Shown: positions 21,371-32,769 of the stretch, one piece after another
Layout: every line of letters begins with the position of its first letter
Numbering within the stretch: the first letter of the stretch is position 1
Origin: Gari tellinella
Taxonomy: Eukaryota > Mollusca > Bivalvia > Cardiida > Psammobiidae
Direction of reading: 5' to 3'
Length of the DNA stretch: 64,000 nt
Assembly: GCA_922989275.2 (NCBI GenBank)
Contig: OV277864.1
Span: forward strand, 1,178,001 to 1,242,000
The notes under the pieces: model-generated
Databases searched by the model: none
Seen by the model: only the letters and a program-made list of their open reading frames with translations
What the model was told of the DNA's origin: nothing
Translations under genes and position numbers: made by a program

Positions 21371-21850
21371 ACATTCAACCCTAGCGACGAATATACTATA
21401 CTCGACATTAATAAACAACGTACCTGGGAGGAATACACGTGTCCAATGCAAACAGAGTAGACCCTGATCAGATGGTTCCTTAACCCTTTGAACCCTGGTC
21501 CCGCATATAGGCGTCATTTTTAAAAGTATACATGTGAAAAGTGCACTTGTCCTATGCAAACAGTGAATACCCAGATCAGAGGGCTCCTTACAGAGCCCTC
21601 TGATCTGGGTCTTCACTGTTTGTCATAATGCATAACATTGACAAAAACAGCCCTTAAAAGTCAGAAATGGACTAGACTAAAATGGAAACTGAGATTGTAC
21701 ATTTTAAGTTTCAGGGAGGAAAGAGTTAAAGAGCCCTCTGATCAGGGTCTGCACTGTTTGTCAACTAGCAATATATGGCAGAAAACAACCCCAATAGTAT
21801 AAAATGGACCAGCCTTTATTGTAAATTGGGGGTGGGATTTAACAACTTGA
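21371..21850. mobile_element. Core-E MITE with a second core-E MITE nested at its apex TTAA
   Basis: The outer element begins TTCAACCCTAGCGACGA. Its core E left arm (CAAACAGAGTAGACCCTGAT) stops at TTAA 21480, and the right arm (AGAGCCCTCTGATCAGGGTC) resumes after TTAA 21726-21729. The inserted 250-bp element (21480-21729) has TTAA at both ends and an intact 66-bp core E at 21557-21622. Confidence 0.8.
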
Positions 21851-22680
21851 ACATCTTTTGGTGCAGACTATAAATTTAAAACACTTATCCTACCATAAAG
21901 TTGTCATCAATAGATTTTTTCTTCAATTTTACGAGTACTCAATACGAATATCAAACGGTATGGTTTCTAGATAAGACGCCGACTTACTCGGCGTCTGATC
22001 CGGGTATAAAATGCTCCAATTTAGTCCAGTTCATTTTTGTAATTTTAACAATATATTCCAAAATGACAAATATTGCAAACACCCTCTGATCAGGACCTAT
22101 GCTGTTTGCATAATGACAAGTGAACTCTTCACAAGTACACTGTTTTTAAATGACGGGTATACTCGTTGCTAAGGTTTAATATGTTAAAAAGAGTTTCGCA
22201 AAGAAAGGGTTGAGACCGATTTTAAGGAGTAATTTTATCCAGTACAATTGACCATGTGCATTTCGTCACGTTACGTAGTAACTTTCACAGCCAGATGCCC
22301 GATGATACATTTTGTTGCGTAATAGACAGTATCAAGTTCCTGAAAATTGTTTCAGAAGTTGGAATTAAAAACAAATCGCGGCGTTAATCATTTACCGCTA
22401 ACTCGGCTATGCTGTGACTTTTTTTCCATAATAGTTTGGATCCAAATCAGACGCCGAGAACTATAAGACACTCTAAACGATATTTCTTAAGTCGAATTAT
22501 AAGGTTTTAAAGTTTGGAAAACAATTAAAACTAGAATTTAATGCAGGCATCAGTGTTTAAGCAGACGACTTGAGGGGTAAATGTCTGTTTTATCAGAACA
22601 TCGTATGTGAAACATTAAATATACATTCAGTTTTTTTGTATTAAATGTTAGCCCGCGCATCGCCATTTGACAGGAACTTA

Positions 22681-22744
22681 CAAACACTTGGAATCCAGAT
22701 CAGACGACGAATTATCCGACGTCTGATCAGAATCCAAACTGTTT
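22681..22744. repeat. Core C palindrome
   Basis: The left arm has GGAATCCAGATCAGACGACG and the right arm CGTCTGATCAGAATCCAAAC. The surrounding carrier is too decayed to define. Similar half-cores are near 22440, 22980 and 27020. Confidence 0.6.
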
Positions 22745-23504
22745 AGCAAGCACTCAGACATAGGTTTAAACATTAAGGGACATTATAGGTGAATATGACA
22801 ATAATTGGGGATGACATCTGTGAAGCAGACGACGCTGTAGCAGCCGAATGGTTAAAGTGCATTTTCCTGGGAGACCGATCCCCGACCAACTGATTTTATT
22901 ATTATCAGAAACACTTTTCTTGTTTTACTACCAACAGTCAGTCTTGTATTAACGCTTTCACTGTCAGTGCCGCAAACTGGGGCGTCTGATCAGGATCCAA
23001 ACTGTCTGACACTTGTTTCGAAATGTGGTATGTCAGAGTGTAATAAAGAATTTGAATTTGAATAGATCTACTGCCTTAGATTTGACTTTGAGACTATATT
23101 GCAGACAACATTATTGAAGCAGCCGAAAATAATTATAGCCGTAAAGGGGTAAAAACCTTACTATTATGTTGACGATGATAGGGTTAAGTGCCACAAAAAC
23201 ACATGTACAGTTTTTGACCAGCGTGTGTGGTTTCTTAATGGAGGATACAAATAATACAGATAACTCCTGCTTTGCGTTTAATATCATTTAACAGGAAAGT
23301 ATAACGCCACTTTCACTGTGCCTTTCACTAGCCACCTGAAAGATTCGGGTTTTTTTCTGTATCAAAAGTACATATGTGAGGCATCTAGTATCAGTATAGA
23401 AGTTGAACTTCAGCAAAACTAAACTATTCCGACATGCAATATACAAATACATTTAAATGTCTTGCATGAAACTGTATATATGTCTTCCATGAAAATGAAT
23501 TATT

Positions 23505-24035
23505 TCCCGTTTAGACGAAACTAATTAAACACAAACGCATTATAATAAAAGGTTAGAAAGTAGAGGTTAAAGAAAACATTTGACGATATATTTAATCTGA
23601 GAGGTAAACAGTTTTGAGCCTGATCTGGTTCCAAACTATTTGCAATGTAAATAATAGTTTCAGCACAAACGTGTTTATTGCGAAGGAATAACAATTCCCC
23701 ACTGTACCATTACTTGCCCAAAGCACTACCATAATAAAAGATATACAGTGGAGAATACGTTAATCTTCCCCGTTTTAACGCAAACGAAACGCAAACGCAA
23801 AGCTCTTCAACGTAGAAAAGTACAACTTTCGGACAATTCTGATAATTTATATTCATCCTGGTGGCAAATAATTTGGAGCCTGATCAGACGCCGGGATACC
23901 CGGCGTCTGATCTGGCTCCAAAATGTTTGCAATGGAAATAATAGTTTCAGCACAAACGCGTTTATGCGAAGGAATAACTATTTCCCACTGTACCATTACT
24001 TGCCCAAAGCACTACCATAATAAAAGATGTATTGT
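23505..24035. repeat. Tandem segmental duplication of a TA-type MITE and its 3' flank
   Basis: The first copy (about 23505-23704) and the second copy (23746-23990, TA-flanked, core C 23865-23929) are each followed by the same roughly 45-bp flank, starting TACCATTACTTGCCCAAAGC (23705-23745 and 23991-24032). The shared non-transposon flank shows a segment duplication rather than two insertions. Confidence 0.75.
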
Positions 24036-24036
24036 T

Positions 24037-24241
24037 CAGTAGAACCCCTCTATTACGGCCACTTAAACGAATGCTAATTGATAGTTTAAAAATCAGGTGA
24101 CAGCTTAAAGCAAGGTGACAGTAAAACAGAAAGCTCCTAAAGGAGCTTTCTGTTTATCTGTCACCTTGCTTTAAACAGTCACCTGTCGTAAGCACTTAGT
24201 AATTAACATAGTTTAGTGGTCGTAATAGAGATGTTTAACTG
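24037..24241. mobile_element. TA-type MITE (CAGTAGAACC ends) carrying a 70-bp core A variant
   Basis: The end CAGTAGAACCCCTCTATTAC is matched by the inverted GTAATAGAGATGTTTAACTG. At 24105-24174 lies a 70-bp TTAA-to-TTAA palindrome (TTAAAGCAAGGTGACAG ... CACCTTGCTTTAA), a diverged core A with apex CTCCTAAAGGAG. Its ends differ from those of the TTAA MITEs. Confidence 0.75.
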
Positions 24242-24619
24242 TACTATCAAAGTAATTGAGGATAGTTAACCCTTCGTCTCCTATGATGTCGTCTGCTTCA
24301 CAGTTTTCGTTTGCAACAGTTTAAAAAAAGAAGATTATAAATCAATTTTAGTTTTAAAAAATTAAGATCTAAACCAGAGGGTCAAACAGTTTGGATTCTG
24401 ATTAGACGTCGCCTATCTTTATTCAAAACTGTTTTCCAATTCTAGTAAAGTCGCGACTAGTAGGCGAATGCTTAAGTCTTTTGAACCCGACACCTATGAT
24501 TAATCGTATTAAGGCTATTACTTAACATTATCACTACACTAAATGGTCCGGAGATATCTTGGCATTCACGGAAACACAGTAATACCTGACTATAAGAACC
24601 AGTCACTCTACGACTCATT

Positions 24620-24930
24620 GATGATGCCACAATAAAGAAGGCGTTATTCTTTGCCGTTTGAAAGCAAACGAAGCGCAATCGCATTGCAATAAAATGTAGA
24701 CAATGACAACATGTTCGCAATTCTGACCATTTATTGTAATCTGAGTAGCAAACAGAGCCTGATAAAAAGTCTGATGCGGTTCCACTGTTTGCACTGGAAG
24801 TATTGATTTATTAATAACAGAAAATCCGAATTGCCAACAATGTGTCATTTAATACATTTTATTGCAATACGTTTATGTTTCGTTTGCGTTTAACGGGAAA
24901 GAATAACGTTTTGTCTTCTGTTACCACTTT
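24620..24930. mobile_element. Decayed TA-type MITE with core C remnant
   Basis: GAAGGCGTTATTCTTTGCCG on the left, ACGGGAAAGAATAACGTTTT on the right, and a reduced core C around 24750-24795. Confidence 0.55.
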
Positions 24931-27650
24931 ACTCATGCAACGAAACAATTAGAAACTGCCATTGATAAAAAGGTGATTCAACAATGACCAATCTTGTTGG
25001 TGAACTAATTAATGACTCTTACGTCAAGTATTTGACATAGTCAACCCTAACGACGTGTAAACTCGTCATTAACAAACTTTGCTCATGTGAAACTAACATT
25101 TGTCCTATGTAAACAGTGTATACCAAGATCATTTTTGGCTCCTTTCGGAACCCTCTGAGCAGGATCGGCACTGTTTATCATTTGGCAATATATTTTAGAA
25201 AACGGAGAGTGTCTATTGTGACGTCTTTCAATTAATATTATTTATCTATTTTTTAATGTTGCAAAGGTAGCTGACATGCTCCACCCGGCAAGCGCATTTG
25301 ACGTTGGGCACAGAACCATCAACTTTAACTGCTGCTAAAATCAATCTACACAGTGATCTACACTGTCATTCGCTTGTTGTGCCGTCGTGAAAAGATTAAG
25401 TTTTCAATGTACATGTACTTTTTATTTGATGAAATTCCGTCAAATAACACCACAGTACGTGAATATGTAAAGAAGATGTGCATAAAAGTTGTCCATGTCG
25501 TTTCTGACGTCCATACGAAAGAGCGTAACTTTTACGAAAATGCTCTATTTAATGTTTCATGGCAAAGCTATTATATTTTCGGACCCTGTTTCGTGTGAGT
25601 GGACATTGGCAAACTATGGAAGCCCATTGACGAAGAGTTAATGTTTCTTAAGTGAAAACGCTTAAAACTCCTAATTTTATCAATAAAATCAGACGATAAC
25701 TTTAAGCAGTCGTTAATGTGTCAATGCCTGTTTGAGACGGGTTTATACGCCATTATGGCTGCGAAAGGTTTAATTGCTAACTTCGATCCTATTTCGTCTG
25801 GGGTTTTTTGCGTTTTGAATGATGAAACGTTGTTACGAGTATTAAACAGTTTGTATCCTTATCATGCAGATGCAGGTATTTTTCGGCATCTGAGCCAGTG
25901 AATTCGTTAATTTAGTGACGAGTTAATGTGTTCCTCTCCTTATTAAATCCCTTGATCTGTCCCTGGTAAAGGCACCATCAACAATGCACGTTCATAACAA
26001 ACACCTCGCAAGTTCGACTTTTGATTTTCACTTTCCGTGGTATTAACAAGTACGTAATTATTCTTGCACTTCTATAATAGTGATTTGCTGAATAAGATTC
26101 GCAAAAATGGGGAAAATGACCTGTCATCAAAATTTAATATGTCTAACATTTGTGTTCAACTCTTGTTAAAATGTTGTATTGCAGTACGGAGATATTCTTA
26201 TTGCCATCAAAATAAAACATTACTGAAACATAATACATGTACAAATAAAAATGTAGATACCGACAGTTTCTTGTAATTGCTAGAGATTGCTGTAAAATGC
26301 TTGAAACCTTGCTAAAATAGTGGATAGTGGATAAATGTATGCTTGAACTGGACCACATAGTTTGCAAAATAAACGTTGAATTCGGGATGAAGTGAGGGGG
26401 GGTTAAAAACGCTATTCTCATATCGTCCATTTCCCATATCGTCTTGTCAAAAACAGATTTATCGGGTATTCCTTTCAGAAGATATTGTTTGATTGTAAAA
26501 CAGTTTAGATCTAGACGAGACGCCGAGTAACAACTGTTTAAAAAACGCACATAAAATGCTAAAGATTAAAAAGCACGTGGTTCTTTTACCCACAAATCTT
26601 ATATGATTGATATAATAAAAGTAGTTCGTAGTGATAGGTTATTTATATCTTTGAGCAAGACAGTCCTGAAGCATCGGATCATTAGAAAAAAGTAGTTCCG
26701 TGTGCATGGAATGTAAAGTGCCCCTGACTGCGAGGGCGTTTTATTAGAACGTAAAATTGGCACTTAATGACTGGATATTGTCTTACCGTACTGTACTTTG
26801 CCACAATATCGTAGGCTTCAACATTTTCGCCTGCATGTTTGTATTCAGTTGAAATATTCGGAAATTCAAAGGGACAAGTTAAAAATATATATATCTCACA
26901 TTAGAAATCCTTTATAGATCCAAACTGTTGGTTAAAAACCAATGCAAATGAGATTGGCAGTGAAATGGTTAATGGTCAATAATCCTGTAATCCCTTCACT
27001 GACATATCGCTTAACACGACGTCTGATCAGGATCCAAACAGTATGCAAATAACCAATGTACTCTGTGGAAAAGGCAAAGAAGATGTTAACATTTCACATT
27101 GATGTAATGTCATTGAAACTAACATTGGCGAACGAAAAGAGATTGAGATTTTCAAATAGTACTCGACTTTTCCGAAGGCTGGTGTCGCAATATACTATAT
27201 AAAAAAAAAGTTAATACCGGACTCGAACTCAAAAAAACATTCTTAATTGGTCTTAGGTTTTAACAGTGCTCGTTAAATAAGTATACATTACAATATGAAC
27301 TTGTAATGAGACATTCTACCGCGACAAAGTCAGTGATTGAGGTTATCACATTTCATTTACTTTAGATAACCCGACCGCTTATATATATGATACGCGTTAA
27401 AAGTAAATATTGCATTAGTTGAATGCGTTGAAAGCATTGTTATAAAGCCCTGCTCATAACGAGCGCCTTGCTTTACTTTCATCCTGCTTTACTTTGTATA
27501 GGCTAACTCGACTTGACCACCAGCAATGTGTTTTCATTCGAATAGTCGTATTACAGTAAAGATGACGCCATTTTACCACCGATAAACCTGTTTTGCTAAA
27601 CACCTCCATTGCAAACCAAGTTAAGGGCTTGATCAGACGCCGGAAACCTC
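24931..27650. other. Intergenic DNA, decayed repeats only
   Basis: It holds a worn core-E element (about 25040-25250), half cores of type C (about 26505 and 27020) and otherwise unassigned A/T-rich DNA. No reading frame with family features was seen. Confidence 0.5.
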
Positions 27651-27654
27651 GGAT

Positions 27655-27853
27655 CAGGGCTGCGATTTCCTCGGATTTTTCCGAAATCTTCGGATATTTA
27701 TCCTAGCAGATGGTATATTAAAGCAGTCTGAAAGTAAAGAAGATTGCGCCTTTGGCCGCATTCTGCTTTACTTTCAACATGCTTTAAGTAATCGCGCATA
27801 TAAAATAGAAAATTTGGAAATCTTATTATTTTTCAAGATCCACTTATGGCAAT
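27655..27853. mobile_element. CAGGGCTGCCAT-type MITE with core A
   Basis: Starts CAGGGCTGCGATTTCCTCGG and contains TTTTTCCGAAATCTTCGGAT and a 70-bp core A at 27718-27787 (TTAA to TTAA). The right end near ATGGCAATC is degraded. Confidence 0.65.
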
Positions 27854-28177
27854 CAATGGCATTATTCATTTTCCCGTCAAATACTTAACTTGATACTGTG
27901 CCATGTGTGTTTGTTTTGAATTCTAAAATTAGCCGCCGCCACAATTAAAATGTTATTTACTAAACGGTAGTTTAAAATGTCAAGAATTTCCTAAAACAAT
28001 TAATATTGCAGCGCTAAATCTTTACCCTGCTAATTTCTTTGTAGATTCATTTTATGATTACAGAGTTACAATGTAGTTTTATTTGTCCTTTAAACATGGT
28101 GATGGGTGAACCAGTGGTCGTTTTATACAGTTGATATGTAAACTGGGAATTTCACTTTTTAAAAAGTGCCGGTAGTA

Positions 28178-28550
28178 CAGTGCTTCGTCTCTACAACATC
28201 AACCAGTGGGAGTTGTTCGGAGGGAGGTGTTACATGGAGGCAATATTAATAACCTAAAAGTGCTGAGCATGACTTGACTTACATTTACAAACAGTTTGAA
28301 GCGTAACACGGTGTCTGATCTGGGTTCAAACTGTTGGCCAGTCGTATTTATGTTTCTTCTGTAAAAATGTCCAATACGCGCCACGTAAATTTGAAAGAAA
28401 AAAAACAGCAAACGACAATTTTAAGCAGACGATATCGTAGCAGTGAAACCTTTAAGCATACATGTACACGTCTTGTTTTGGGAACAGCGGCAGACCCTGT
28501 CGTCAGGAGGGAATCGCTGGGTGGAGGGCCGTTGTAGGGAGGGAGCACTG
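28178..28550. mobile_element. TA-type MITE with CAGTGCTYC ends and reduced core C
   Basis: TA-flanked, with ends CAGTGCTTCGTCTCTACAAC and inverted GTTGTAGGGAGGGAGCACTG. A shortened core C is at about 28289-28336. It is the same family as 44417-44702. Confidence 0.8.
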
Positions 28551-29039
28551 TACAGCCAAATCATGTTTTATCCTGAGTGAAAGGAACGTCGATGCTAACC
28601 TAACGCTATTGGTATCTTAATTCGAATTTGCAAAGAATTGGGATCCTATTCAGATGCTATTTGTCATTTCTCATATAATGTTACAGACTCCCCTAAATAG
28701 TCAAAAATGAACTAAACTTTATTGGAAACTAGAGTTGTCCATTTGATCTAGTATACTATATGTTCTCAACATCGTTAATCAACTTTACGAATATTCTGTC
28801 GATGGGTCATCCTGTATCAGCGGTACTGTATAGTGTACGTCCCTTGGCCAGGTAATGTTTTGGTTTAATGGTCTAACCGATTATACATTCTGGGCTTAAT
28901 CCATGTTATCATAGGCATTCCTTACATCGTAATCATTCTTCCTATACCTTAACCTAGTCACCAGTAAGTAAAGCATTAGTCACATAGGGCCTGGTTCATA
29001 AACTGTCTTACTGTACGACAACTGTTACTTTCTTAACAA

Positions 29040-29287
29040 ATTCAACCCTAGCGACGAGCATACTCGTCATTTGCAAACAGTGTACCTGTGAGGATTACAC
29101 TTTTCACATGCAAACAGTGAAGTCCCTGATTAGAGGGCTCCTTAAGGAGCCCTCTGATCAGGGTCTACACTGTTTGTCATTTTGAAATATATTATTACAA
29201 TCAACCCTAAATACATGTAGTCTAAAATGGACAAGACTTATTTTGAATTGGAACTGTCAATTAGACGTTTCATGGGTGAATGATTTA
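29040..29287. mobile_element. Core-E MITE, about 250 bp
   Basis: The left flank is TTCAACCCTAGCGACGAGC. A 66-bp core E is at 29111-29176 with apex GGCTCCTTAAGGAGCC, and the right flank ends TTCATGGGTGAATGATTTAA. Confidence 0.75.
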
Positions 29288-29376
29288 AGGTACCGCGAAA
29301 CCACGTTATATGTCACACATGTAATAAGCGGCCACTAATTAAAGATGCATTGTGGTCTTTATGGTCATGTGACCGT

Positions 29377-29446
29377 TTAATGCAGGGTGCAAGTCATGCA
29401 GAAGGCTCCTATAGGAGCCCTCTGCGTGACTTTAACCCTGCATTAA
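29377..29446. repeat. 70-bp TTAA-bounded core A variant
   Basis: TTAATGCAGGGTGCAAGTCA ... CCCTGCATTAA, apex GCTCCTATAGGAGC. The sequence is well diverged from the common core A, yet the length from TTAA to TTAA is still exactly 70 bp. The carrier ends were not identified. Confidence 0.75.
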
Positions 29447-29594
29447 GCTGCCGCCTGTCATGTATAGTACAAATATGTCGTCTTTTAAGTGGTTGCTTAA
29501 CTAAGATTTGACTTGTATATCGAAAATTAATACAAGACCTTTTGCAATTGTTCTAGTATTTAAAAGCATTCGTCTGCTGAAAGCCTGATGAAAT

Positions 29595-30102
29595 GTTGAC
29601 CAGGTTTCCTTGTAGTGTACTACGTCATTTGTCCATGTAGATCTACCGTGCAACTTGTCGTATGTTTGCGTGAGACAGGTTCTGAGAGAGGGTGTTGTCA
29701 CTTTGCACGTACACTTAACTTAATTCCCATCATCCCATCTTCCCGCTTTAACAGCCACGTAATAAATTTACCGCGCTAACCCGGCACTCGTATTTTAGAT
29801 GTCATGGTGTCAACACCTACATTAGTCTTATAGAGTCATCATTATTAGCTTTGCTGCTCACAGCAACTATTTAGTATTAAATTCATTTAATGTGCCATAG
29901 CCTGGTAAGTTACAATTTATAGTTAGACTACTGTTTATTACGACTGTTACTATTTAGCTTGTTTACCGACTCAAATATTCATTGTAACCTTTAGTCTGTG
30001 ATACTTATATTATTCCTATTGTTTCAGGCTGTTTTGGATAGAATTATAAATTCATTGAACCAGCAAAACGTATTGACTTATCGTTCATAACCCCTGGTAA
30101 CA
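29595..30102 (+). repeat. 5' LTR (508 bp)
   Basis: Begins TGTTGACCAGG and ends GGTAACA (TG...CA). A polyadenylation signal candidate AATAAA is at 29761-29766. It lacks 14 bp present in the 3' LTR near GTGAGAC. Confidence 0.95.
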
Positions 30103-31671
30103 ATTGGCGATCTCGGCTTCTAGTTCCATACAGCTGGGCGTGGCACCTGAGGGTCCAAACCGACGGTAGCCTACGCTGTGTTAACCCAGCGTCGAGGCCG
30201 GACCACTTACAGGAGATAGGGTCGACCCGCTGAGGAATCGACGGCAGACCAGTGTGCACGACATTATTTTGTGGCCACTCGCGTGTGTCGGTGATTTTTT
30301 TTCTGGTTTATAAGTGTTTTTCTAAGTCTTTTGGACTAAAATGACTCTTTAATAAGAGCCGTTTTAAGCGGATATCATTTTCTGCGCGTGAAGTGTCGGA
30401 GTGAGACTGTCACGTGACGTGACGTCACCCATTTACCACGTTTGTTTGTTTGGAGTCGGCTGGAGGACTGGAACTGTGACTTGTGAGTTATTTCTGTGTT
30501 TGTGCCAAAGGAAATTTGTGTTTGGAGTATATTTTATAGTGTTTTGAAGGTAAGTGCCTCTGCCTAGTACTGTCATTTTGTTTTATGTATGTTTGACAAA
30601 TTATCTTACTGCGGTGTTGTGACCTAGTTTCGCAATGCTGTTGTGAGGTCACGTGTCAATTTTCTGTTCTTGTTATTTATTGCTTATTTTGCACGGCAGT
30701 TGGTAGCTATGTGTTGACTAGGATATTAAAATAATATCTAGGCTGCGCATATAGCTCTCCGGTTCTATCTAGTGTCAGTTTTTGTGTTTTTCGGGAATTT
30801 CATTCTAGCCTCGTTTTGATTCTGTAAACCGGAAGCGGCTTTTCTTGCCGTTTTCTATTTCCGGAATCCCGAGTTTTGTTTTGTTTATCGTAAGTATGTG
30901 TTTATTTTTTTGATTTGTGCATTTATTCATTAGACTGGTTTCATATTTCGGAAGCGTATACTTTTGAATAACCTTATATTTACTAGGTTTACTTTGCTTT
31001 TTGAATGACACTCGATAGTTTACTGTGTACGTGTTACTAAATTGACAGTATAGGTGCTGGCCAGAGGTTCTTGCAATTTTGTGTATTTCTATGTATATAT
31101 TTGCTATGATATAAATATTGAAGGGTTTGATTGCTTTTGGTCTGTCTATCTGGGTGTCCGTATTGAATATATTTGCTATTTTTGGAACATAGACAGTGTT
31201 TCATCTGTGGGTATTTAAAATAAATATCTATAGATTGCTAGAAGAAAAACATAGCGGTATAGATCTCTACAAAATATAGAGGTTTTATAGATCGTATAGA
31301 TATAATATATAATAGTGTTTTTGTGTATAAATCTATAAATTGAGTTTTTCCCCACCCCCTTCATTCATCCATCACTTATTCATCACTAACAAATAATCAG
31401 AAATACACAGGGAGAGTGCGTGTGAGATTTGCTTGTTTGATTATTTGTTTTGTTTTACAGAGTACTTATTGTCTTGATTCAGCTTTGGTTTATTACCAGT
31501 CGGTATTTTCAGTTTTCTAGTTTTGTATTACTAGTTATCTCGTAGTTCTTTACAGATTTGTAGTGATATAGGCTAGATAGTGGTAGAATAAGGCAGTTTA
31601 GGTAAATCTTAGTTATAGCTTTACCTTAGTTTCATTTTAAAACTTAACTCTTGTCTACTCTATCTTTAATT
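30103..31671 (+). other. Retrotransposon leader, non-coding
   Basis: The 1.57 kb between LTR and gag has no conserved frame. It contains the palindrome TGACGTCA (30420-30427), a CRE-like octamer, within CACGTGACGTGACGTCACC; a regulatory role is speculative. Confidence 0.6.
30105..30120 (+). promoter_or_regulatory. Probable primer-binding site
   Basis: TGGCGATCTCGGCTTC starts two bases after the LTR, as expected for pairing with a tRNA 3' end (CCA). The tRNA identity was not determined. Confidence 0.6.
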
Positions 31672-32769
31672 ATGGCAAATTCCAAGGAGAACCTTAAGGA
31701 TTTTTTTACACCCATCCCCAATAAGAGTAGGGGTATCATTAGTTTTCATCATTCTACACCCGTTGGTGGTGGTGACAGTTCTACTGTCGGAAATGCCTTT
31801 AATGTCTCCCCATACATCCCTAAATTACCCACCTTTTCAGGAGATGAACCTATGCAGAAAGGTGACTGTGTCTACACAGAATGGAGGTATGAGGTAAGGT
31901 GCCTCCAGAGTGACCCTGATATCACGGATCATGTTATTCTTTTGGCCATGCGTAGATCTTTAAGGGGTACGGCTAGGAAGATAATGATTCCATTAGGGGA
32001 AACTGCCACTGCCATAGATATCCTTGATAAGTTAGATGCCATGTTTGGGGACGTTTCCACCCAAAACATGATTATGCAAGAGTTCTTTAACGCTTACCAG
32101 AAGCCTGAAGAGTCTGTTACCTCTTTCGGTTGCAGATTGGAAACCATTTTGCAATCTGCCATCGACAAGGGACTTCTTACTTCTTCTTCTAAGGATGACC
32201 TTTTGAGGCATAAATTTTGGATTTCTTTGTCCTCTGACAATCTTAAGGCGCAAACTCGCCATAAGTATGACACGTCCACAGACTATAATACTCTTCTTAG
32301 GGAAATTCGTCAGGTTGAGAAGGAATTTACTCTTTCCAGGTCCGTTACCCCTACTACTACAAAAGTCAAAGCCCAGACCAATGCGGTCACATCTGACTCT
32401 TCTGTTTCTTCTTTCATGGAAAGTCGTTTTTCAGATATGGAGCGGAAACTCAGTGTTGAAGTTTCAAATGTAGAATCTAGGCTTAGGAGTCAGTTTGACT
32501 CGAAGATGGACCAGGTGTTGCAGAAGCTTGACAAGCTACAACCTTCTGGCACCCAGACTGCCTCTACTGGTTATCAGACTTTTCAGTCTAATCAGACTCA
32601 ACCTTATAGCAATACCAATTCTACTGGTTATCAGACTTTTCAGTCTAATCAGACCCGACCTTATAATAATAGAGGGCGTGGTCGAGGTCAGTCTGGTCGT
32701 GGTTTCAATGGTGGTCGAGTCAGGGGTAACACTGGCAACAGCAACTACCAATCTCAGTCAAAAGGTTAA
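31672..32769 (+). CDS. Gag-like protein (365 aa) of the LTR element
   Basis: The start is the ATG at 31672 (MANSKENLKDFF); the frame is open 21 nt further upstream, but only from a TTG. The central part (about residues 45-210: FSGDEP...YTEWRYEVRCL, AMFGDVSTQNMIMQEFFNAY, FGCRLETILQSA) resembles retrotransposon capsid domains. No CCHC zinc knuckle is present; instead the C terminus is rich in Arg-Gly (NNRGRGRGQSGRGFNGGRVR), a likely RNA-binding tail. Just before it, a 17-residue segment (TGYQTFQSNQT...) is directly repeated. A coiled-coil-like stretch (about 245-285) precedes the repeats. The stop is at 32767, overlapping the pol frame by about 40 nt. Confidence 0.85.
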   Translation: MANSKENLKDFFTPIPNKSRGIISFHHSTPVGGGDSSTVGNAFNVSPYIPKLPTFSGDEPMQKGDCVYTEWRYEVRCLQSDPDITDHVILLAMRRSLRGTARKIMIPLGETATAIDILDKLDAMFGDVSTQNMIMQEFFNAYQKPEESVTSFGCRLETILQSAIDKGLLTSSSKDDLLRHKFWISLSSDNLKAQTRHKYDTSTDYNTLLREIRQVEKEFTLSRSVTPTTTKVKAQTNAVTSDSSVSSFMESRFSDMERKLSVEVSNVESRLRSQFDSKMDQVLQKLDKLQPSGTQTASTGYQTFQSNQTQPYSNTNSTGYQTFQSNQTRPYNNRGRGRGQSGRGFNGGRVRGNTGNSNYQSQSKG

